A DNA stretch of 64,000 bases, taken from contig NZ_KQ034046.1 in NCBI RefSeq assembly GCF_000970855.1, positions 241,567-305,566 of the forward strand. The letters run 5' to 3'. The notes beneath the pieces are model-generated. The model saw only the letters and a list, made by a program, of their open reading frames with translations. It had not been told where the DNA came from and searched no databases. This document shows positions 32,524-42,158 of the stretch, piece by piece (position 1 is the stretch's first letter; every line of letters begins with the position of its first letter). Origin of the DNA: Lactobacillus helsingborgensis (GTDB lineage: Bacteria > Bacillota > Bacilli > Lactobacillales > Lactobacillaceae). A program made the position numbers and the translations under genes.

Positions 32524-34845
32524 ATGAAGTGCAGTAAATATCGTTTTATTACTCAAATCACTGTGGCAACACTTTTAGGCTTAAGTCTAAAAGTGTTAAG
32601 TACAACAAATGCCAAAGCAGCTCAAATTGATGTTCCAGCAGTACTTATACAGCAAAAAGATTTTGAGCAGAAAGGTCAAGATCCCTTGTTAAACGGCAAG
32701 TATGTCTCTAATGGTTACACGGATGGTGGTTATACATATCTCAATCCCAGCGACACATCACCGGAGCGGGAGAGCTCCTATCATCTGGATACGGATGAAG
32801 GTTGGTCTAATGACTTGCAAACAATAATTTATGATAATAAAAATAAAGAGTGGGTTATTTATTATTTACATACAGCAAAAGTAGTCAATGGTGATGCTGG
32901 TGCCCAGCAAAATTGGCAGCGCGTAACCACAAAGGACTTTATTCATTTTTCTCAGCCAACTATCGCCATCAAGGATTTAAAAGGTGATATAGGTGATGCC
33001 TGGAGTAGTGCTTGGACAGGTTCAATCATTGTTAACGCAGGCAATATTACGGGCGTTCCCAAAGGTGCTCAAGTCGCATTCTTTTCAGGCTTAAGCAATA
33101 AGGATAACCAGCAGAATATCTGGGCTGCTTGGTCTGATGATAACGGCAAGACCTTTGCTCATCCTTTAAATGATAAAAAAATCATATTAGATCATTATTG
33201 GTCGTGGACTTCAATTAATAGGTCAGATGAAAGAGACCCTGCTGTTTTTTATTGGCACAATAAACTCATTATGTACGTAGCTGAAGGCGATAATATTGGC
33301 GTTTATCAGTCTGATGATGGTCTTAACTGGTCTAACGCAAATGGTAATCAGGCTGACAGCAAAATTGCCAGCAGTACTTTTTTCAAAGGACTACCGTTTG
33401 AAGCACCTGTCGAATGCCCTGCTTTAAGGAGCATGAAAACGGCAGGCGGAGAAACAAAACAAGTGCTTTTCTTCGGTGCCAAAGCGCCACAAGCGAAACA
33501 GACAACTGGCACTTATTATATAGTCGGACACTTGGACGACAAGGGAATGTTTACTCCCGAAACGGAAGCGAAAAGGCTAGACCAGGGTACTGATTATTAC
33601 GGTGCCAACTTCAGTGGCAATTACGACTTGGAAAAAGCGGACGATTCACTCATCTCAATGGGTTGGATTGGCAACTGGAACTATACCAATTCAGGGATTA
33701 AGGCGAATCAAGAAGGCTTTTTACCAAATTCAACGCGGATAGGAACGTATTCCTTAGCCAGAAAAATAAGTTTAAATGACGATTTGACAATCACTAGTGT
33801 GCCTTTAACTACAGGACTAGAGGAAAAGAATGTCCAAAAGAGTGTAGGAAAAGTTGCCAGCCAAAAGCCGATTGCTGATGACTACTACAATTTATTAAAT
33901 TTAAAAAAGCAACCAGCAAATAGTAAGTATGTGTTGCACTTTTCAACTAAAGACCAAAGTGCATATCAAGGGGCTGTGAGACTGGTGCTTAATCAAGGGC
34001 AGGACAACAACATTCTAATTTTTGATCCTGCAACCGGCAAGTATCGTCTTGACGGCGTAAGCAGTGAGTTATCAGGAAACGCAGCTAGTTATTATAAAAA
34101 TGGTTATGAAAGCGGCATGGGCTATATTAATGACGCCGGCTTGAAAGGTTCAGCTGAATTTACAATCACAGTTTATACTGATAAAAATGCTATTGAAATT
34201 TTCTTTGAGAATGGTCAAGCGGCAACTGTAGCCCGCTTTTGTGTTAACAATGTGCAAGATGTGCAAATAGACGCCCAAGATGAAAGTAAGAAGAATCAAT
34301 ACGAAATAAACTACGGTCAAGTAGGCAAAGACCTAATCGGCTTTGCAGAAAAGCCTGCAGCAAGTGAACCTGGTGGAAGTACAAATAGCGGAAGTAACGT
34401 AATTAACACTGAAACTCCTACTGTAAATAACCCTGTAACTAATAAGCCTGAGACAAATAAAGAAACTGATAATTCAGCAAAGAAAAAACAGGCACAAAAA
34501 AGGGTTGTGATGCATAATTCTTGGGTTTATCACAGCAATGGCAAAAAGTCTTTTCTTAAAATAAATGCTGGGGCAACGATTTCTACGTATGGTGTAAAAG
34601 AAATCAAAGGCAAGAAATACTATATTTTGGCAAATGATAAGTATATTCTGGCAACTAATGTGACGGGCAGGAAACGGCAACTACGCCACAATGCTTTTGT
34701 CTACAATCAAAAAGGACAAAGAATTAAACGTTACTACTTCAAGAAAGGCAAAAAATTGGTAACTTTTGGTGGCAGCGTGAAACTCAAGCATAAAGCCTTT
34801 TACATCATTGGTAAGAACATGTATGTCAAACGAGCTAATTTTTAA
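32524..34845 (+). CDS. Secreted GH32 fructan hydrolase with C-terminal SLAP repeats
   Basis: A 773-residue extracellular enzyme. Signal peptide 1-33 (ends NAKAAQ). GH32 catalytic five-blade region ~85-430 with GWSNDLQT (D97, nucleophile position of the WMNDPNG motif), SAWTGSI (167), RDPAVFYW (D238, stabiliser) and EAPVECPALRS (E297, acid/base). GH32 beta-sandwich ~450-610, Asn/Thr/Pro linker to ~650, then two SLAP repeats (~660-773) for S-layer/wall attachment. It probably cuts levan or inulin outside the cell, feeding the lev PTS; LevQRST-like genes adjoin. The WMNDPNG block is degenerate (Pro missing), so linkage preference is uncertain. RBS TTAGGAG. Confidence 0.82.
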   Translation: MKCSKYRFITQITVATLLGLSLKVLSTTNAKAAQIDVPAVLIQQKDFEQKGQDPLLNGKYVSNGYTDGGYTYLNPSDTSPERESSYHLDTDEGWSNDLQTIIYDNKNKEWVIYYLHTAKVVNGDAGAQQNWQRVTTKDFIHFSQPTIAIKDLKGDIGDAWSSAWTGSIIVNAGNITGVPKGAQVAFFSGLSNKDNQQNIWAAWSDDNGKTFAHPLNDKKIILDHYWSWTSINRSDERDPAVFYWHNKLIMYVAEGDNIGVYQSDDGLNWSNANGNQADSKIASSTFFKGLPFEAPVECPALRSMKTAGGETKQVLFFGAKAPQAKQTTGTYYIVGHLDDKGMFTPETEAKRLDQGTDYYGANFSGNYDLEKADDSLISMGWIGNWNYTNSGIKANQEGFLPNSTRIGTYSLARKISLNDDLTITSVPLTTGLEEKNVQKSVGKVASQKPIADDYYNLLNLKKQPANSKYVLHFSTKDQSAYQGAVRLVLNQGQDNNILIFDPATGKYRLDGVSSELSGNAASYYKNGYESGMGYINDAGLKGSAEFTITVYTDKNAIEIFFENGQAATVARFCVNNVQDVQIDAQDESKKNQYEINYGQVGKDLIGFAEKPAASEPGGSTNSGSNVINTETPTVNNPVTNKPETNKETDNSAKKKQAQKRVVMHNSWVYHSNGKKSFLKINAGATISTYGVKEIKGKKYYILANDKYILATNVTGRKRQLRHNAFVYNQKGQRIKRYYFKKGKKLVTFGGSVKLKHKAFYIIGKNMYVKRANF

Positions 34846-34860
34846 CTATTCTGAATAGAT

Positions 34861-34897
34861 AAAAATGCACTTTCACAATCTGAAAGTGCATTTTTGC
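34861..34897. terminator. Terminator after the fructanase gene
   Basis: AAAAATGCACTTTCA, loop, TGAAAGTGCATTTTT; bidirectional, also for the sensing operon ending at 34901. Confidence 0.85.
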
Positions 34898-34900
34898 TAT

Positions 34901-36199
34901 TTAATTTGTTTCACTCTGATTAACCTGTAATTGGATATTGAATAGTTGGGTTTCTAAATTGCCGGCATTGAGGGCATTTTGTATTTTGTAATCTAACTTT
35001 TCCAGATTATCGTTGTAATCCTTGAATTTAGGTAAAACCGCACCGTCTTTCATAATCAAATCAAGCTTTTTAATAGTAAGGTTATGAAAATTGATTACCT
35101 TTTCATCCAAGATTTTTTGTGCTTGTGTGCTTTTTACGACTGCTGGTAAAACCGAGCAGCCCATATTGGTCTTCATGACTTCTCTTTGGACTTTTTTATT
35201 AGTGCATAGTAACTTCATGAATTCCCAAGCTCCCTTGGTGTTTTTGGCTTTACTTGAGATTGCAAACATGGTGGTCTCAATTGGAGTCGCTTTAATTCCT
35301 TCCATACCGGGCATTTTGGTACACTTCCATAAAAATTTGTTATTGCGAGTGATATGGAAAGGATAAGAAGTGTAAGTCCGGTATTGGGCCAGCCCCAACG
35401 GCATGAAGGCTACACGTCCTTTGTCAAATAACTGGGAGGTAACGTTAAAAGTCGACTGGTCGTTCACAATGTTTTCTATCAGAGCAAAAGCACGTCTGGA
35501 ACGATCTGATGTCAATTCAACGTTGCCGTCATTTTTATTAAATATTTGAGCACCGTAGGCAAATTGGGCGTCTTGCCAATTGTAATTCATCGTTACACCA
35601 TAGTATTTTTTCTTGGTATTGGAATAAGTGACTTGGTGGCACAGTTTATAAAATTGCTGCGGAGTCCAGTCATAACTCGGCGTCTTGATTTTGAATTTTT
35701 GCAGCAGCGTTTTGTTCATGACCATTAGTGTGGGATTAGCTTCATAAGGCAGGGCCAGCTGCTGACCATTATATTGCCCAGCTTTCAGGGTGCTGGCATA
35801 AAAAGTTGAATTCTTAATATTATCTTGCCACATGAAAGAGGATAAGTTTTTAAATGCTCCTTCACTGGCTAGGGCATTAAAATCGCGGTTAGGCACAATT
35901 ATCAGGTCTGGGGTTTTATTTTCAATGATTTTTTCACTTAACCAATTACGGTAATCATCTTGTTGAATACCACTTTCATACTTTATTTTGATGTTAGGGT
36001 GTTCCTGCTTAAATTTGCGGATAGCATAATCAATTACTTTATATTGGTGTCCGTTGGGTACGTTCCAGCTACTACTGGTATAAAGACCGATTGTTAGCGT
36101 CTTTTCGTTTTCTTTCACACGGTACCGCCAATAAAAAGCGCCACTGATGACTAGGATAAGTGTAACCAGTATTATGATAATTTTATTTTTGCGTTTCAT
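34901..36199 (-). CDS. levT: Membrane-anchored sugar-binding protein of the sensing system (LevT-like)
   Basis: A 432-residue extracellular solute-binding protein (family 1 type) held by an N-terminal helix (about 8-25) with no lipobox cysteine. TIGLYTSSSWNVPNG starts the mature domain and ALPYEANPTLMVMNKTLLQ is a typical sugar-binding block near 150. No ABC permease genes are near; instead it follows the kinase and regulator, as LevT does in S. mutans LevQRST, so it is more likely a sensor subunit than an importer. ATG 36199 has AAGG six bases before it and lies within the regulator's end. Confidence 0.75.
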   Translation of the reverse strand: MKRKNKIIIILVTLILVISGAFYWRYRVKENEKTLTIGLYTSSSWNVPNGHQYKVIDYAIRKFKQEHPNIKIKYESGIQQDDYRNWLSEKIIENKTPDLIIVPNRDFNALASEGAFKNLSSFMWQDNIKNSTFYASTLKAGQYNGQQLALPYEANPTLMVMNKTLLQKFKIKTPSYDWTPQQFYKLCHQVTYSNTKKKYYGVTMNYNWQDAQFAYGAQIFNKNDGNVELTSDRSRRAFALIENIVNDQSTFNVTSQLFDKGRVAFMPLGLAQYRTYTSYPFHITRNNKFLWKCTKMPGMEGIKATPIETTMFAISSKAKNTKGAWEFMKLLCTNKKVQREVMKTNMGCSVLPAVVKSTQAQKILDEKVINFHNLTIKKLDLIMKDGAVLPKFKDYNDNLEKLDYKIQNALNAGNLETQLFNIQLQVNQSETN

Positions 36200-36872
36200 T
36201 GTCATCCTTAATATTTTCGCTTGTAACTCCAGTTTGCACAGCCCAAATTGCTAGTTGTGTGCGGTCGCGCAGCTGCAGCTTATCCAGAATTTTTGAAATG
36301 TAGTTCCGGACAGTTCCTTCTGATAAAAAGAGTTTAGCTGCAATTTCTTTGTTGGATAAGCCTAATCCTACTTGCTGGATTACCCGCCATTCGTGTTGGG
36401 AAAAATTCTTAGTATCTTTATCATTTACTTGAATAGCATAGTTGGCCTGTGCCATTTTGGAAAAAAGCCGAAAGACTTTTTCGGCAATATCAGGATTGAT
36501 CATTGCACCGCCGTGATACACAGTTTTAATCGCCTGATATAGCTCCTTGGTTGAAGCGCCTTTTAACAAATAGCCTGAAGCACCATATTTTAACGCGCTG
36601 AAAATAAAATCATCGTCATCAAAAGTAGTTAAGATTATTACCTTAATACTAGGATATTTTTCTTTGACATATTTTGTGCAAACAGTACCATCCATGACCG
36701 GCATCCGCACATCCATTAGGATAATGTCTGGTTTCTTCTTTTTAATACTCGCCAATACTTCCTGACCATTCGCAACGGTATCCGTAACGGTAAAGTCGGG
36801 ATTGGCATCAAGAATTATTTTTAACGAGTCCCTTATTAATTGTTGATCGTCAGCTATCATTATTTTAATCAT
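36183..36872 (-). CDS. levR: NarL/LuxR-type response regulator (LevR-like)
   Basis: A 229-residue regulator: receiver domain 1-120 with IADDQQLIRD, phospho-acceptor Asp in IILMDVRMPVMDG, and LLKGAST near 105; LuxR-type helix-turn-helix at the C-terminus (LSNKEIAAKLFLSEGTVRNY). The ATG at 36872 overlaps the stop of the kinase gene (ATGATTAA). It would activate the divergent PTS operon and the fructanase, both of which carry TGACATTTA upstream. Confidence 0.88.
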   Translation of the reverse strand: MIKIMIADDQQLIRDSLKIILDANPDFTVTDTVANGQEVLASIKKKKPDIILMDVRMPVMDGTVCTKYVKEKYPSIKVIILTTFDDDDFIFSALKYGASGYLLKGASTKELYQAIKTVYHGGAMINPDIAEKVFRLFSKMAQANYAIQVNDKDTKNFSQHEWRVIQQVGLGLSNKEIAAKLFLSEGTVRNYISKILDKLQLRDRTQLAIWAVQTGVTSENIKDDNETQK

Positions 36873-38193
36873 ACATATCACCCTCTGCTGGAATATCAAC
36901 TACTATTGTAAAACCGTTTTGGCCGTCAAAACTAATTTTCCCATTTATTATAGCTACCCGTTCTTTCATTTGCGTAATCCCATAGCCGGGGACAATTTTT
37001 TGGGCTCCCGTGCCGTTGTCCTTAATTACCATTTGGTATGTCTTTTGATCCGGTTTAGTGCAGGCAATAGAAACCTGGCTTGCATGACCATGTCTGAGCG
37101 AATTAGTAATTGCTTCTTCAATTATTCGAAAAACCACATCTTCGGTTGTTTTTTCAAAATCTGCCGACCCCCAATGGTAAGAAAAATCAATTTTAATGCG
37201 GGAAATATCAGCATATTCCCTTAGCATTTTTTTCAGAGATTCTTGTAAAGTATAATTATTTAGCGCGCCGGGGCGAATACGGTTAAGAGCTTTACGGACA
37301 TCCTTAATTCCCTCTTTGACTGCTGTTTGAATTTTTACCAGCTGTTTTTTAGTGGCATCCTTATCGACATCAATCAGTACTAAGGTAGCGTCAATACCTG
37401 CTGCGATACCAGTTAGTGCGTGACCTACTGAATCGTGAATATCTCGAGCAATGCGTTTTCTTTCACGGTCTTTAGCGATATATTCTGATAAAGCAGCGTA
37501 GTTTTTTAATTCGTAATTTGCTTTAGAAGCTAAAGCTAATTTGTTTTGGATGTCGTTTTCTTGGTTTAACTGGTAAATAGCAAAATAAATTAAAATTAAG
37601 ATGAAGAGCGTCAAGTTCAAGATGGTAATAAAATTTTTCCAGACTAGCAATTTGGGCCCAATGTTAGAGGGTAAAAAGTTTAAGTAAATGGTCAAATCGG
37701 GTAGAGTCATGAAGTGGCTCAGAATTGAATAATCTGTAATCACTAATAAAAATAGCAAAAAGACTACTACCATCATCCATACAAGATAGTCGCGAAAATC
37801 ATACTGGTTTCTGTTGCTAATAATAAAATCAACAAAAATCAGCAAAAAAATACCATTGTATGTCAGTCGTAGAGATAGAAAAACAAAAATGGCTAAAATG
37901 AATTCTACGAAGATTATAGTGTTGTTTAATTCAGTGTCTTGTTTAAAAGCTGAATAATGGTGGTGAAAAGACATTACAACTGCCAAAATTGAAAAACTGA
38001 TGATGCTTTCTCCAAAAATTGCTCGGGGCGAATCAGGAATATGGTGTAATGATTCCAAAAATTGGTAGGATTGCGATGTTTTAATGACATAATCCGTGGC
38101 ATAAATAAATAATGTGGCGTTAAATAAGATGGCAAAAAAATTGAGCCATAACATTGTTCTGCGTAAAGAAATTAAGACTTTGAATTTAGGCAT
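36865..38193 (-). CDS. levS: Sensor histidine kinase, HisKA_3 type (LevS-like)
   Basis: A 442-residue kinase: five or six membrane helices over residues ~10-215, a coiled linker, the dimerisation/phospho-acceptor helix RKRIARDIHDSVGHALTG (histidine near 257) and a HATPase domain with EEAITNSLRHG and IKDNGTGAQ. ATG 38193 overlaps the TAA of the preceding sugar-binding gene (TAATG). It lacks a large external domain, so signal reception would come from the two sugar-binding partners, as proposed for LevQRST. Confidence 0.85.
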   Translation of the reverse strand: MPKFKVLISLRRTMLWLNFFAILFNATLFIYATDYVIKTSQSYQFLESLHHIPDSPRAIFGESIISFSILAVVMSFHHHYSAFKQDTELNNTIIFVEFILAIFVFLSLRLTYNGIFLLIFVDFIISNRNQYDFRDYLVWMMVVVFLLFLLVITDYSILSHFMTLPDLTIYLNFLPSNIGPKLLVWKNFITILNLTLFILILIYFAIYQLNQENDIQNKLALASKANYELKNYAALSEYIAKDRERKRIARDIHDSVGHALTGIAAGIDATLVLIDVDKDATKKQLVKIQTAVKEGIKDVRKALNRIRPGALNNYTLQESLKKMLREYADISRIKIDFSYHWGSADFEKTTEDVVFRIIEEAITNSLRHGHASQVSIACTKPDQKTYQMVIKDNGTGAQKIVPGYGITQMKERVAIINGKISFDGQNGFTIVVDIPAEGDMYD

Positions 38194-39206
38194 TATTGCC
38201 ACCCTAAGACGTTATAACGATTGATATTTTTATCTGTAATTAAATAAACCGGTAAGATAATTGTTCGTGGCACTTTTTTACCCGCAATTAACCTGTATGC
38301 TATTCTGACAGCTGTCTTACCCATATTTAAAGGGGTCTGAGCTGCAGAGGCGATGGCATTATGATTGACTCCTAACAGTTTTTTCATATTTTCAGATCCA
38401 TCCACGCTATAGACATCTATTTGTCGTTTTAACTTAACCTCATCAATTGCAGCTAGGGCACCAACAGCTGCTTGGTCATTCAATGCCATGATGGTATCAA
38501 ATTTAGGTCCTTTTTTGAGTGCTTTTTCTACTAGTGGCAAAGTTATTTCAGACTGCCCGTAGGTATTAATTTTGCCCACGATGTGAAAACGATCGGCTCT
38601 CGGTGATTTTCTGATAGTATCAGTAAATCCCTGTATCCGATTATTTGCGGAATAAGCAGAATAGTGTTCCAAAAGCAAAATACGCGCAGTTTTTTTATGC
38701 TTTAACAGGTGTCGCGCACATAATTGCCCCGCCCGATAATTGTCGGATAGAATCGTACAATCAGCATACTTATCCGATTTCATCTGTGAGTCAACAACAA
38801 TAATTTTAATTCCTTTTTTCTTAGCTAAACGCAGCGCATTTTGAATTTTTCTACTGTTGCCGTCAACCGGATTAATAATGATGGCATTCATTCTTTGCCG
38901 GATAAAAGTATGCAGTTCTTCAACTTGTTTATTCACAATTAGTGCTGGATCCCTATTATATAAGCGGTCGTGATGGTCTTCAACATAATTGGCGATTTGC
39001 TCGTTTAAGACGGGGTAAAAACTATTATTCATTGTCATATAAGTTGAACCGATTTTGACCTGCTCGTCCTGACTGGGATATACGATAAACGTTACATACA
39101 CTAGTAAAATAAAAAAAGCAGCAAGAACCAACTCGCTTGCAAGCAGGATACTTGTTTTGCGGTGGGAATGTGGGTTGTGCTGCTTTTTTAGTTTAGTTAA
39201 ATTCAT
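38193..39206 (-). CDS. levQ: Membrane-anchored RbsB-like sugar-binding protein (LevQ-like)
   Basis: A 337-residue protein with an N-terminal membrane helix (about 19-42) and a periplasmic-binding type I domain: KIGSTYMTMNNSFYPVLNEQ, NAIIINPVDGNSRKIQNAL, IIVVDSQM, DTIMALNDQAAVGALAAI and VYSVDGSENM. No import genes follow; it is first in the order sugar-binding protein, kinase, regulator, sugar-binding protein. In S. mutans LevQ and LevT are the sugar-binding partners of the LevRS pair. It is divergent from the lev PTS. Confidence 0.78.
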   Translation of the reverse strand: MNLTKLKKQHNPHSHRKTSILLASELVLAAFFILLVYVTFIVYPSQDEQVKIGSTYMTMNNSFYPVLNEQIANYVEDHHDRLYNRDPALIVNKQVEELHTFIRQRMNAIIINPVDGNSRKIQNALRLAKKKGIKIIVVDSQMKSDKYADCTILSDNYRAGQLCARHLLKHKKTARILLLEHYSAYSANNRIQGFTDTIRKSPRADRFHIVGKINTYGQSEITLPLVEKALKKGPKFDTIMALNDQAAVGALAAIDEVKLKRQIDVYSVDGSENMKKLLGVNHNAIASAAQTPLNMGKTAVRIAYRLIAGKKVPRTIILPVYLITDKNINRYNVLGWQ

Positions 39207-39287
39207 GCCATCATCTCATTCACTATTCAGAATATCACTTATATAGTAATTATTGCCGAAAAAATAATTTCCTTCAACCATATTTTA

Positions 39288-39384
39288 GGAAAGCGCTTTT
39301 AAAATGTGACAATTGTCATATCCGATTTTATGACATTTAGCACTATTAGCACAGACAAAGATTGTGCTAATTTTAACTTATACT
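39288..39384 (+). promoter_or_regulatory. Control region of the lev PTS operon
   Basis: In order: a cre core GGAAAGCGCTTTTAA (39288-39302); the palindrome TGACAATTGTCA (39307-39318); TGACATTTA (39331-39339), identical to a motif before the fructanase; the inverted repeat ATTAGCAC/GTGCTAAT (39345-39370 region); and a -10 TATACT (39379-39384) with no good -35. A weak core promoter with upstream repeats suggests activation by the LevR-like regulator and repression by CcpA. Confidence 0.55.
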
Positions 39385-39405
39385 AACGAAGAGAGGAATG
39401 AAGTA

Positions 39406-39846
39406 TTGAAATATTTAATTTTGGTTTCTCACGGACAGTTTGCTGAAGGAGTAAAAACTTCATTGGAAATGTTTGCTGGGGATGCTATTAAGCGTTGTTT
39501 TGCATTATGTCTTCATAATGGTGATTCTGCAGAAGACTTTACTAAGAAAGTTACCGCCTTTTTGCAAAAAGAAGAGTTTAAAAAAGAAGATGAATTTGTT
39601 GTCATTGCCGATATCATTGGCGGCAGTCCGTTAACTACCTTTTTAAATGTCTTCTCTGAAAACGGGTATCTAGCAAATTCTGTAGTAATCGGCGGAATGA
39701 ACTTTTCAATGGCACTTACCGCGCTAATCTCCTTGGACACTATGCCTAAAGAAGAATTGGTTAAGTCAGCTTTAAGTGAAGGTGAAAAAGCAATAAAGCA
39801 ATATGAAATTCCACAAAATTCAGTTGATAACGAAGATGACATTTAA
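39406..39846 (+). CDS. levD: PTS fructose/mannose-family EIIA (LevD-like)
   Basis: A 146-residue EIIA starting at TTG 39406 (AGAGGAA ten bases before). The active histidine is in LILVSHGQFAEGV, and ADIIGGSPLTTF near 67 is the second block. Acidic tail. First gene of a five-gene operon divergent from the sensing genes. Confidence 0.85.
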   Translation: MKYLILVSHGQFAEGVKTSLEMFAGDAIKRCFALCLHNGDSAEDFTKKVTAFLQKEEFKKEDEFVVIADIIGGSPLTTFLNVFSENGYLANSVVIGGMNFSMALTALISLDTMPKEELVKSALSEGEKAIKQYEIPQNSVDNEDDI

Positions 39847-39863
39847 ATCTAGGAGGAAAAACA

Positions 39864-40367
39864 ATGACTGTTTCATTGATTAGAGTCGATGACCGGATAA
39901 TTCATGGTTTAATTACTACCCGTTGGGCAAAAGAACGTCCTTGTGACGGAATTATAGCTGTAAATGACAAGGCAGCTACCAACCCTATCTTAAAATCCGC
40001 ATATAAATCCGCGGGTGAAGATCAGGGTAAGAAAACTTTTATATGGACAATGGCTCACTTTAATGATGTTAAGGATAAAGTATTGAATTCTAAGACGCGG
40101 TACTTTTTGATTACCAAGAATCCACAAGATATGAAGCACATTTTGGTCGATCTTGATTTTGTCCCAAGTGACCAAAAAGAGTTGATTGTGGGTCCAGGTA
40201 ATGACCGTCCGGGAGCAATCAAATTAGGCAGTAATCAATCTTTTACACAAGAAGAAGGTGATGCTTTTGAGGCAATTAGCCAAAAAGGATATAAGGTTCA
40301 CTTTGCTTTATTACCAGATAAACAATTAGGCTACTGGGATAAATTCAAAGGGAAATTCGGTTATTGA
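39864..40367 (+). CDS. levE: PTS fructose/mannose-family EIIB (LevE-like)
   Basis: A 167-residue EIIB with the active histidine in RVDDRIIHGLITTRWAK. RBS TAGGAGGAAAA. Shorter conservation than the EIIB at 28485, consistent with a different sugar, here probably fructose. Confidence 0.88.
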   Translation: MTVSLIRVDDRIIHGLITTRWAKERPCDGIIAVNDKAATNPILKSAYKSAGEDQGKKTFIWTMAHFNDVKDKVLNSKTRYFLITKNPQDMKHILVDLDFVPSDQKELIVGPGNDRPGAIKLGSNQSFTQEEGDAFEAISQKGYKVHFALLPDKQLGYWDKFKGKFGY

Positions 40368-40427
40368 GATATATTTACTCAAACGAGTATCTAGCCTTAA
40401 TAATTTTAATAAGAAGAAGGAGAAAAA

Positions 40428-41294
40428 ATGACTATAAGTTGGTTACAAGCCGCCATTTTGGGAGTATTTGCGTGTTTATGTTCAAACTCCTGTATGGCTG
40501 GTCAAGCAGTCGGTAATTATACTATTGGACGGCCACTAGTTGGTGGATTGGTCTGTGGTATCGTTTTAGGCAACTTGCCGCTAGGAATTGCCTGTGGAGT
40601 TGCTACCCAGTTGGTTTACATTGCGTTAGTTACACCCGGTGGTACGGTTGCTGCTGATGTGCGGGCAATTTCATATATTGGTATTCCTCTAGCTATGGTT
40701 GCTATTTCATCACGTGGACTTAACCCAATGGGTTCAGCAGCTGCAAACATGGCAAAGTCTCTTGCTACTCTGGTAGGTACAGTCGGATCAGTCCTATTTT
40801 ATGCAGTGGCATTTATGAACCTGATTTGGCAGGCATTTGGCTGGAAAGATATTGAAAACGGTAAGTTAAATCGCCTCTACGGAGTTGATTTTGGCTGGCC
40901 TTGGTTATCTCACTTAGTATTCTCATTCCTGCCGACACTTTTGATGACTCACTACGGTGCAGAAGCCGTAACTGCTTTGAGAACAGCCTTACCAATGAAT
41001 GGCATCCCAATGAAGACCCTGTTTACTGTTGGTGCGATGCTGCCATGTGTTGGTATTGCTATCTTGCTGCGCCAAATTATTAATAAAGCGACTGATTTCA
41101 TTCCATTTTTAGTTGGTTTCACTTTAGCAGCTTCATTACACTTAAACCTTGTTGCTGTGACAGTTATTTCATTATTGTTTGCTGTAATTATGTATGAAAT
41201 TGAAATGGCTAAGGGCTCAGGAAATTCAAGTACTAGTTACGCCTCATCAAATGAAAATGCCGTTGGTGACGATGAAGAAGAGGAGGACATCTAA
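40428..41294 (+). CDS. levF: PTS fructose/mannose-family EIIC (LevF-like)
   Basis: A 288-residue membrane protein with eight or so helices; GRPLVGGLVCGIVLGNLP and TQLVYIALVTPGGTVAAD near 33-75 match EIIC. Acidic tail DDEEEEDI. RBS AGAAGGAG. Two bases before the EIID gene. Confidence 0.9.
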   Translation: MTISWLQAAILGVFACLCSNSCMAGQAVGNYTIGRPLVGGLVCGIVLGNLPLGIACGVATQLVYIALVTPGGTVAADVRAISYIGIPLAMVAISSRGLNPMGSAAANMAKSLATLVGTVGSVLFYAVAFMNLIWQAFGWKDIENGKLNRLYGVDFGWPWLSHLVFSFLPTLLMTHYGAEAVTALRTALPMNGIPMKTLFTVGAMLPCVGIAILLRQIINKATDFIPFLVGFTLAASLHLNLVAVTVISLLFAVIMYEIEMAKGSGNSSTSYASSNENAVGDDEEEEDI

Positions 41295-41296
41295 AA

Positions 41297-42139
41297 ATGG
41301 ATGCAGAAAAAAAGAGAATTAGCCATAAGACCCTGAATAAGTCTTTTAATATCTGGTTTTGGGGTGCATTAACCTGCTTTTCTCAAGAGCACATGCAGAC
41401 GTTTGGCTATTTATGTTCGATGTTGCCAATTATCAAGGAATTATATCCTAATGATAATGAGACACAGACTAATAACATTAAGGCATATACAGCGTTCTTC
41501 AACACCAACCCAATGTTAGGTTCGGTTATCATCGGTGCTACTGCCAGTCTTGAAGAAGCACGTGCAAACGGTGAAAATATTGATGGTCAAACTATTAATG
41601 ACATGCGTGCCGGTTTGATGGGACCAATAGCTGGTATTGGTGACTCACTAATTGACGGTACTTTGATTCCGATTTTACTTGGTATCGCTTTAGGTATGTC
41701 AAGAAACGGTTCACCAGTTGGTGCTATTTTTTACATCATCGTTTGGGATCTCATTGCTTACTTTGGTCAACGTTTCCTATACTTTCGTGGTTACAAGCTG
41801 GGGGATAAAGCTGTCGGCTTTTTAGTAGGTAAGCAAGGTAAAGCCGTTAGACGTGCGATCTCCATTGTCGGTGGTATGGTTGTTGGTGGTGTACTGGCTA
41901 CCTGGGTTAACGTCACTACTTCTTTACAACTGAGAGATAATACCGGGCACGTTTTCCTTGATTTGCAAAAGCAGTTAGATGGTATCTTCCCTGGCATCTT
42001 AACAGTAATCGTTACTCTTTTCTGCTGGTGGTTAATGTCCAAAAAGCATGTTTCTGCTATCTGGACAATGATCATTTTGATTGGTGTAGCTTTTGTCGGT
42101 GTTGTCCTTGGCGTATTCAATCCAGGACTCAAATACTAG
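41297..42139 (+). CDS. levG: PTS fructose/mannose-family EIID (LevG-like)
   Basis: A 280-residue EIID: SQEHMQTFGYLCSMLPIIKE near 30-50, MRAGLMGPIAGIGDSLIDG near 105-125, three C-terminal helices. Forms the sugar channel with EIIC. Confidence 0.9.
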   Translation: MDAEKKRISHKTLNKSFNIWFWGALTCFSQEHMQTFGYLCSMLPIIKELYPNDNETQTNNIKAYTAFFNTNPMLGSVIIGATASLEEARANGENIDGQTINDMRAGLMGPIAGIGDSLIDGTLIPILLGIALGMSRNGSPVGAIFYIIVWDLIAYFGQRFLYFRGYKLGDKAVGFLVGKQGKAVRRAISIVGGMVVGGVLATWVNVTTSLQLRDNTGHVFLDLQKQLDGIFPGILTVIVTLFCWWLMSKKHVSAIWTMIILIGVAFVGVVLGVFNPGLKY

Positions 42140-42158
42140 AAGTAAAAACGGTGTAATA

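Noticed and set aside
32524-34845. Levansucrase/inulosucrase (GH68).
   Set aside because: The motifs fit GH32 (SND, RDP, ECP and a C-terminal beta-sandwich), not the DVWDSWP pattern of GH68.
34901-36199. Sugar ABC importer binding protein.
   Set aside because: No permease or ATPase genes are near; overlap with a response regulator gene points to a sensing role.
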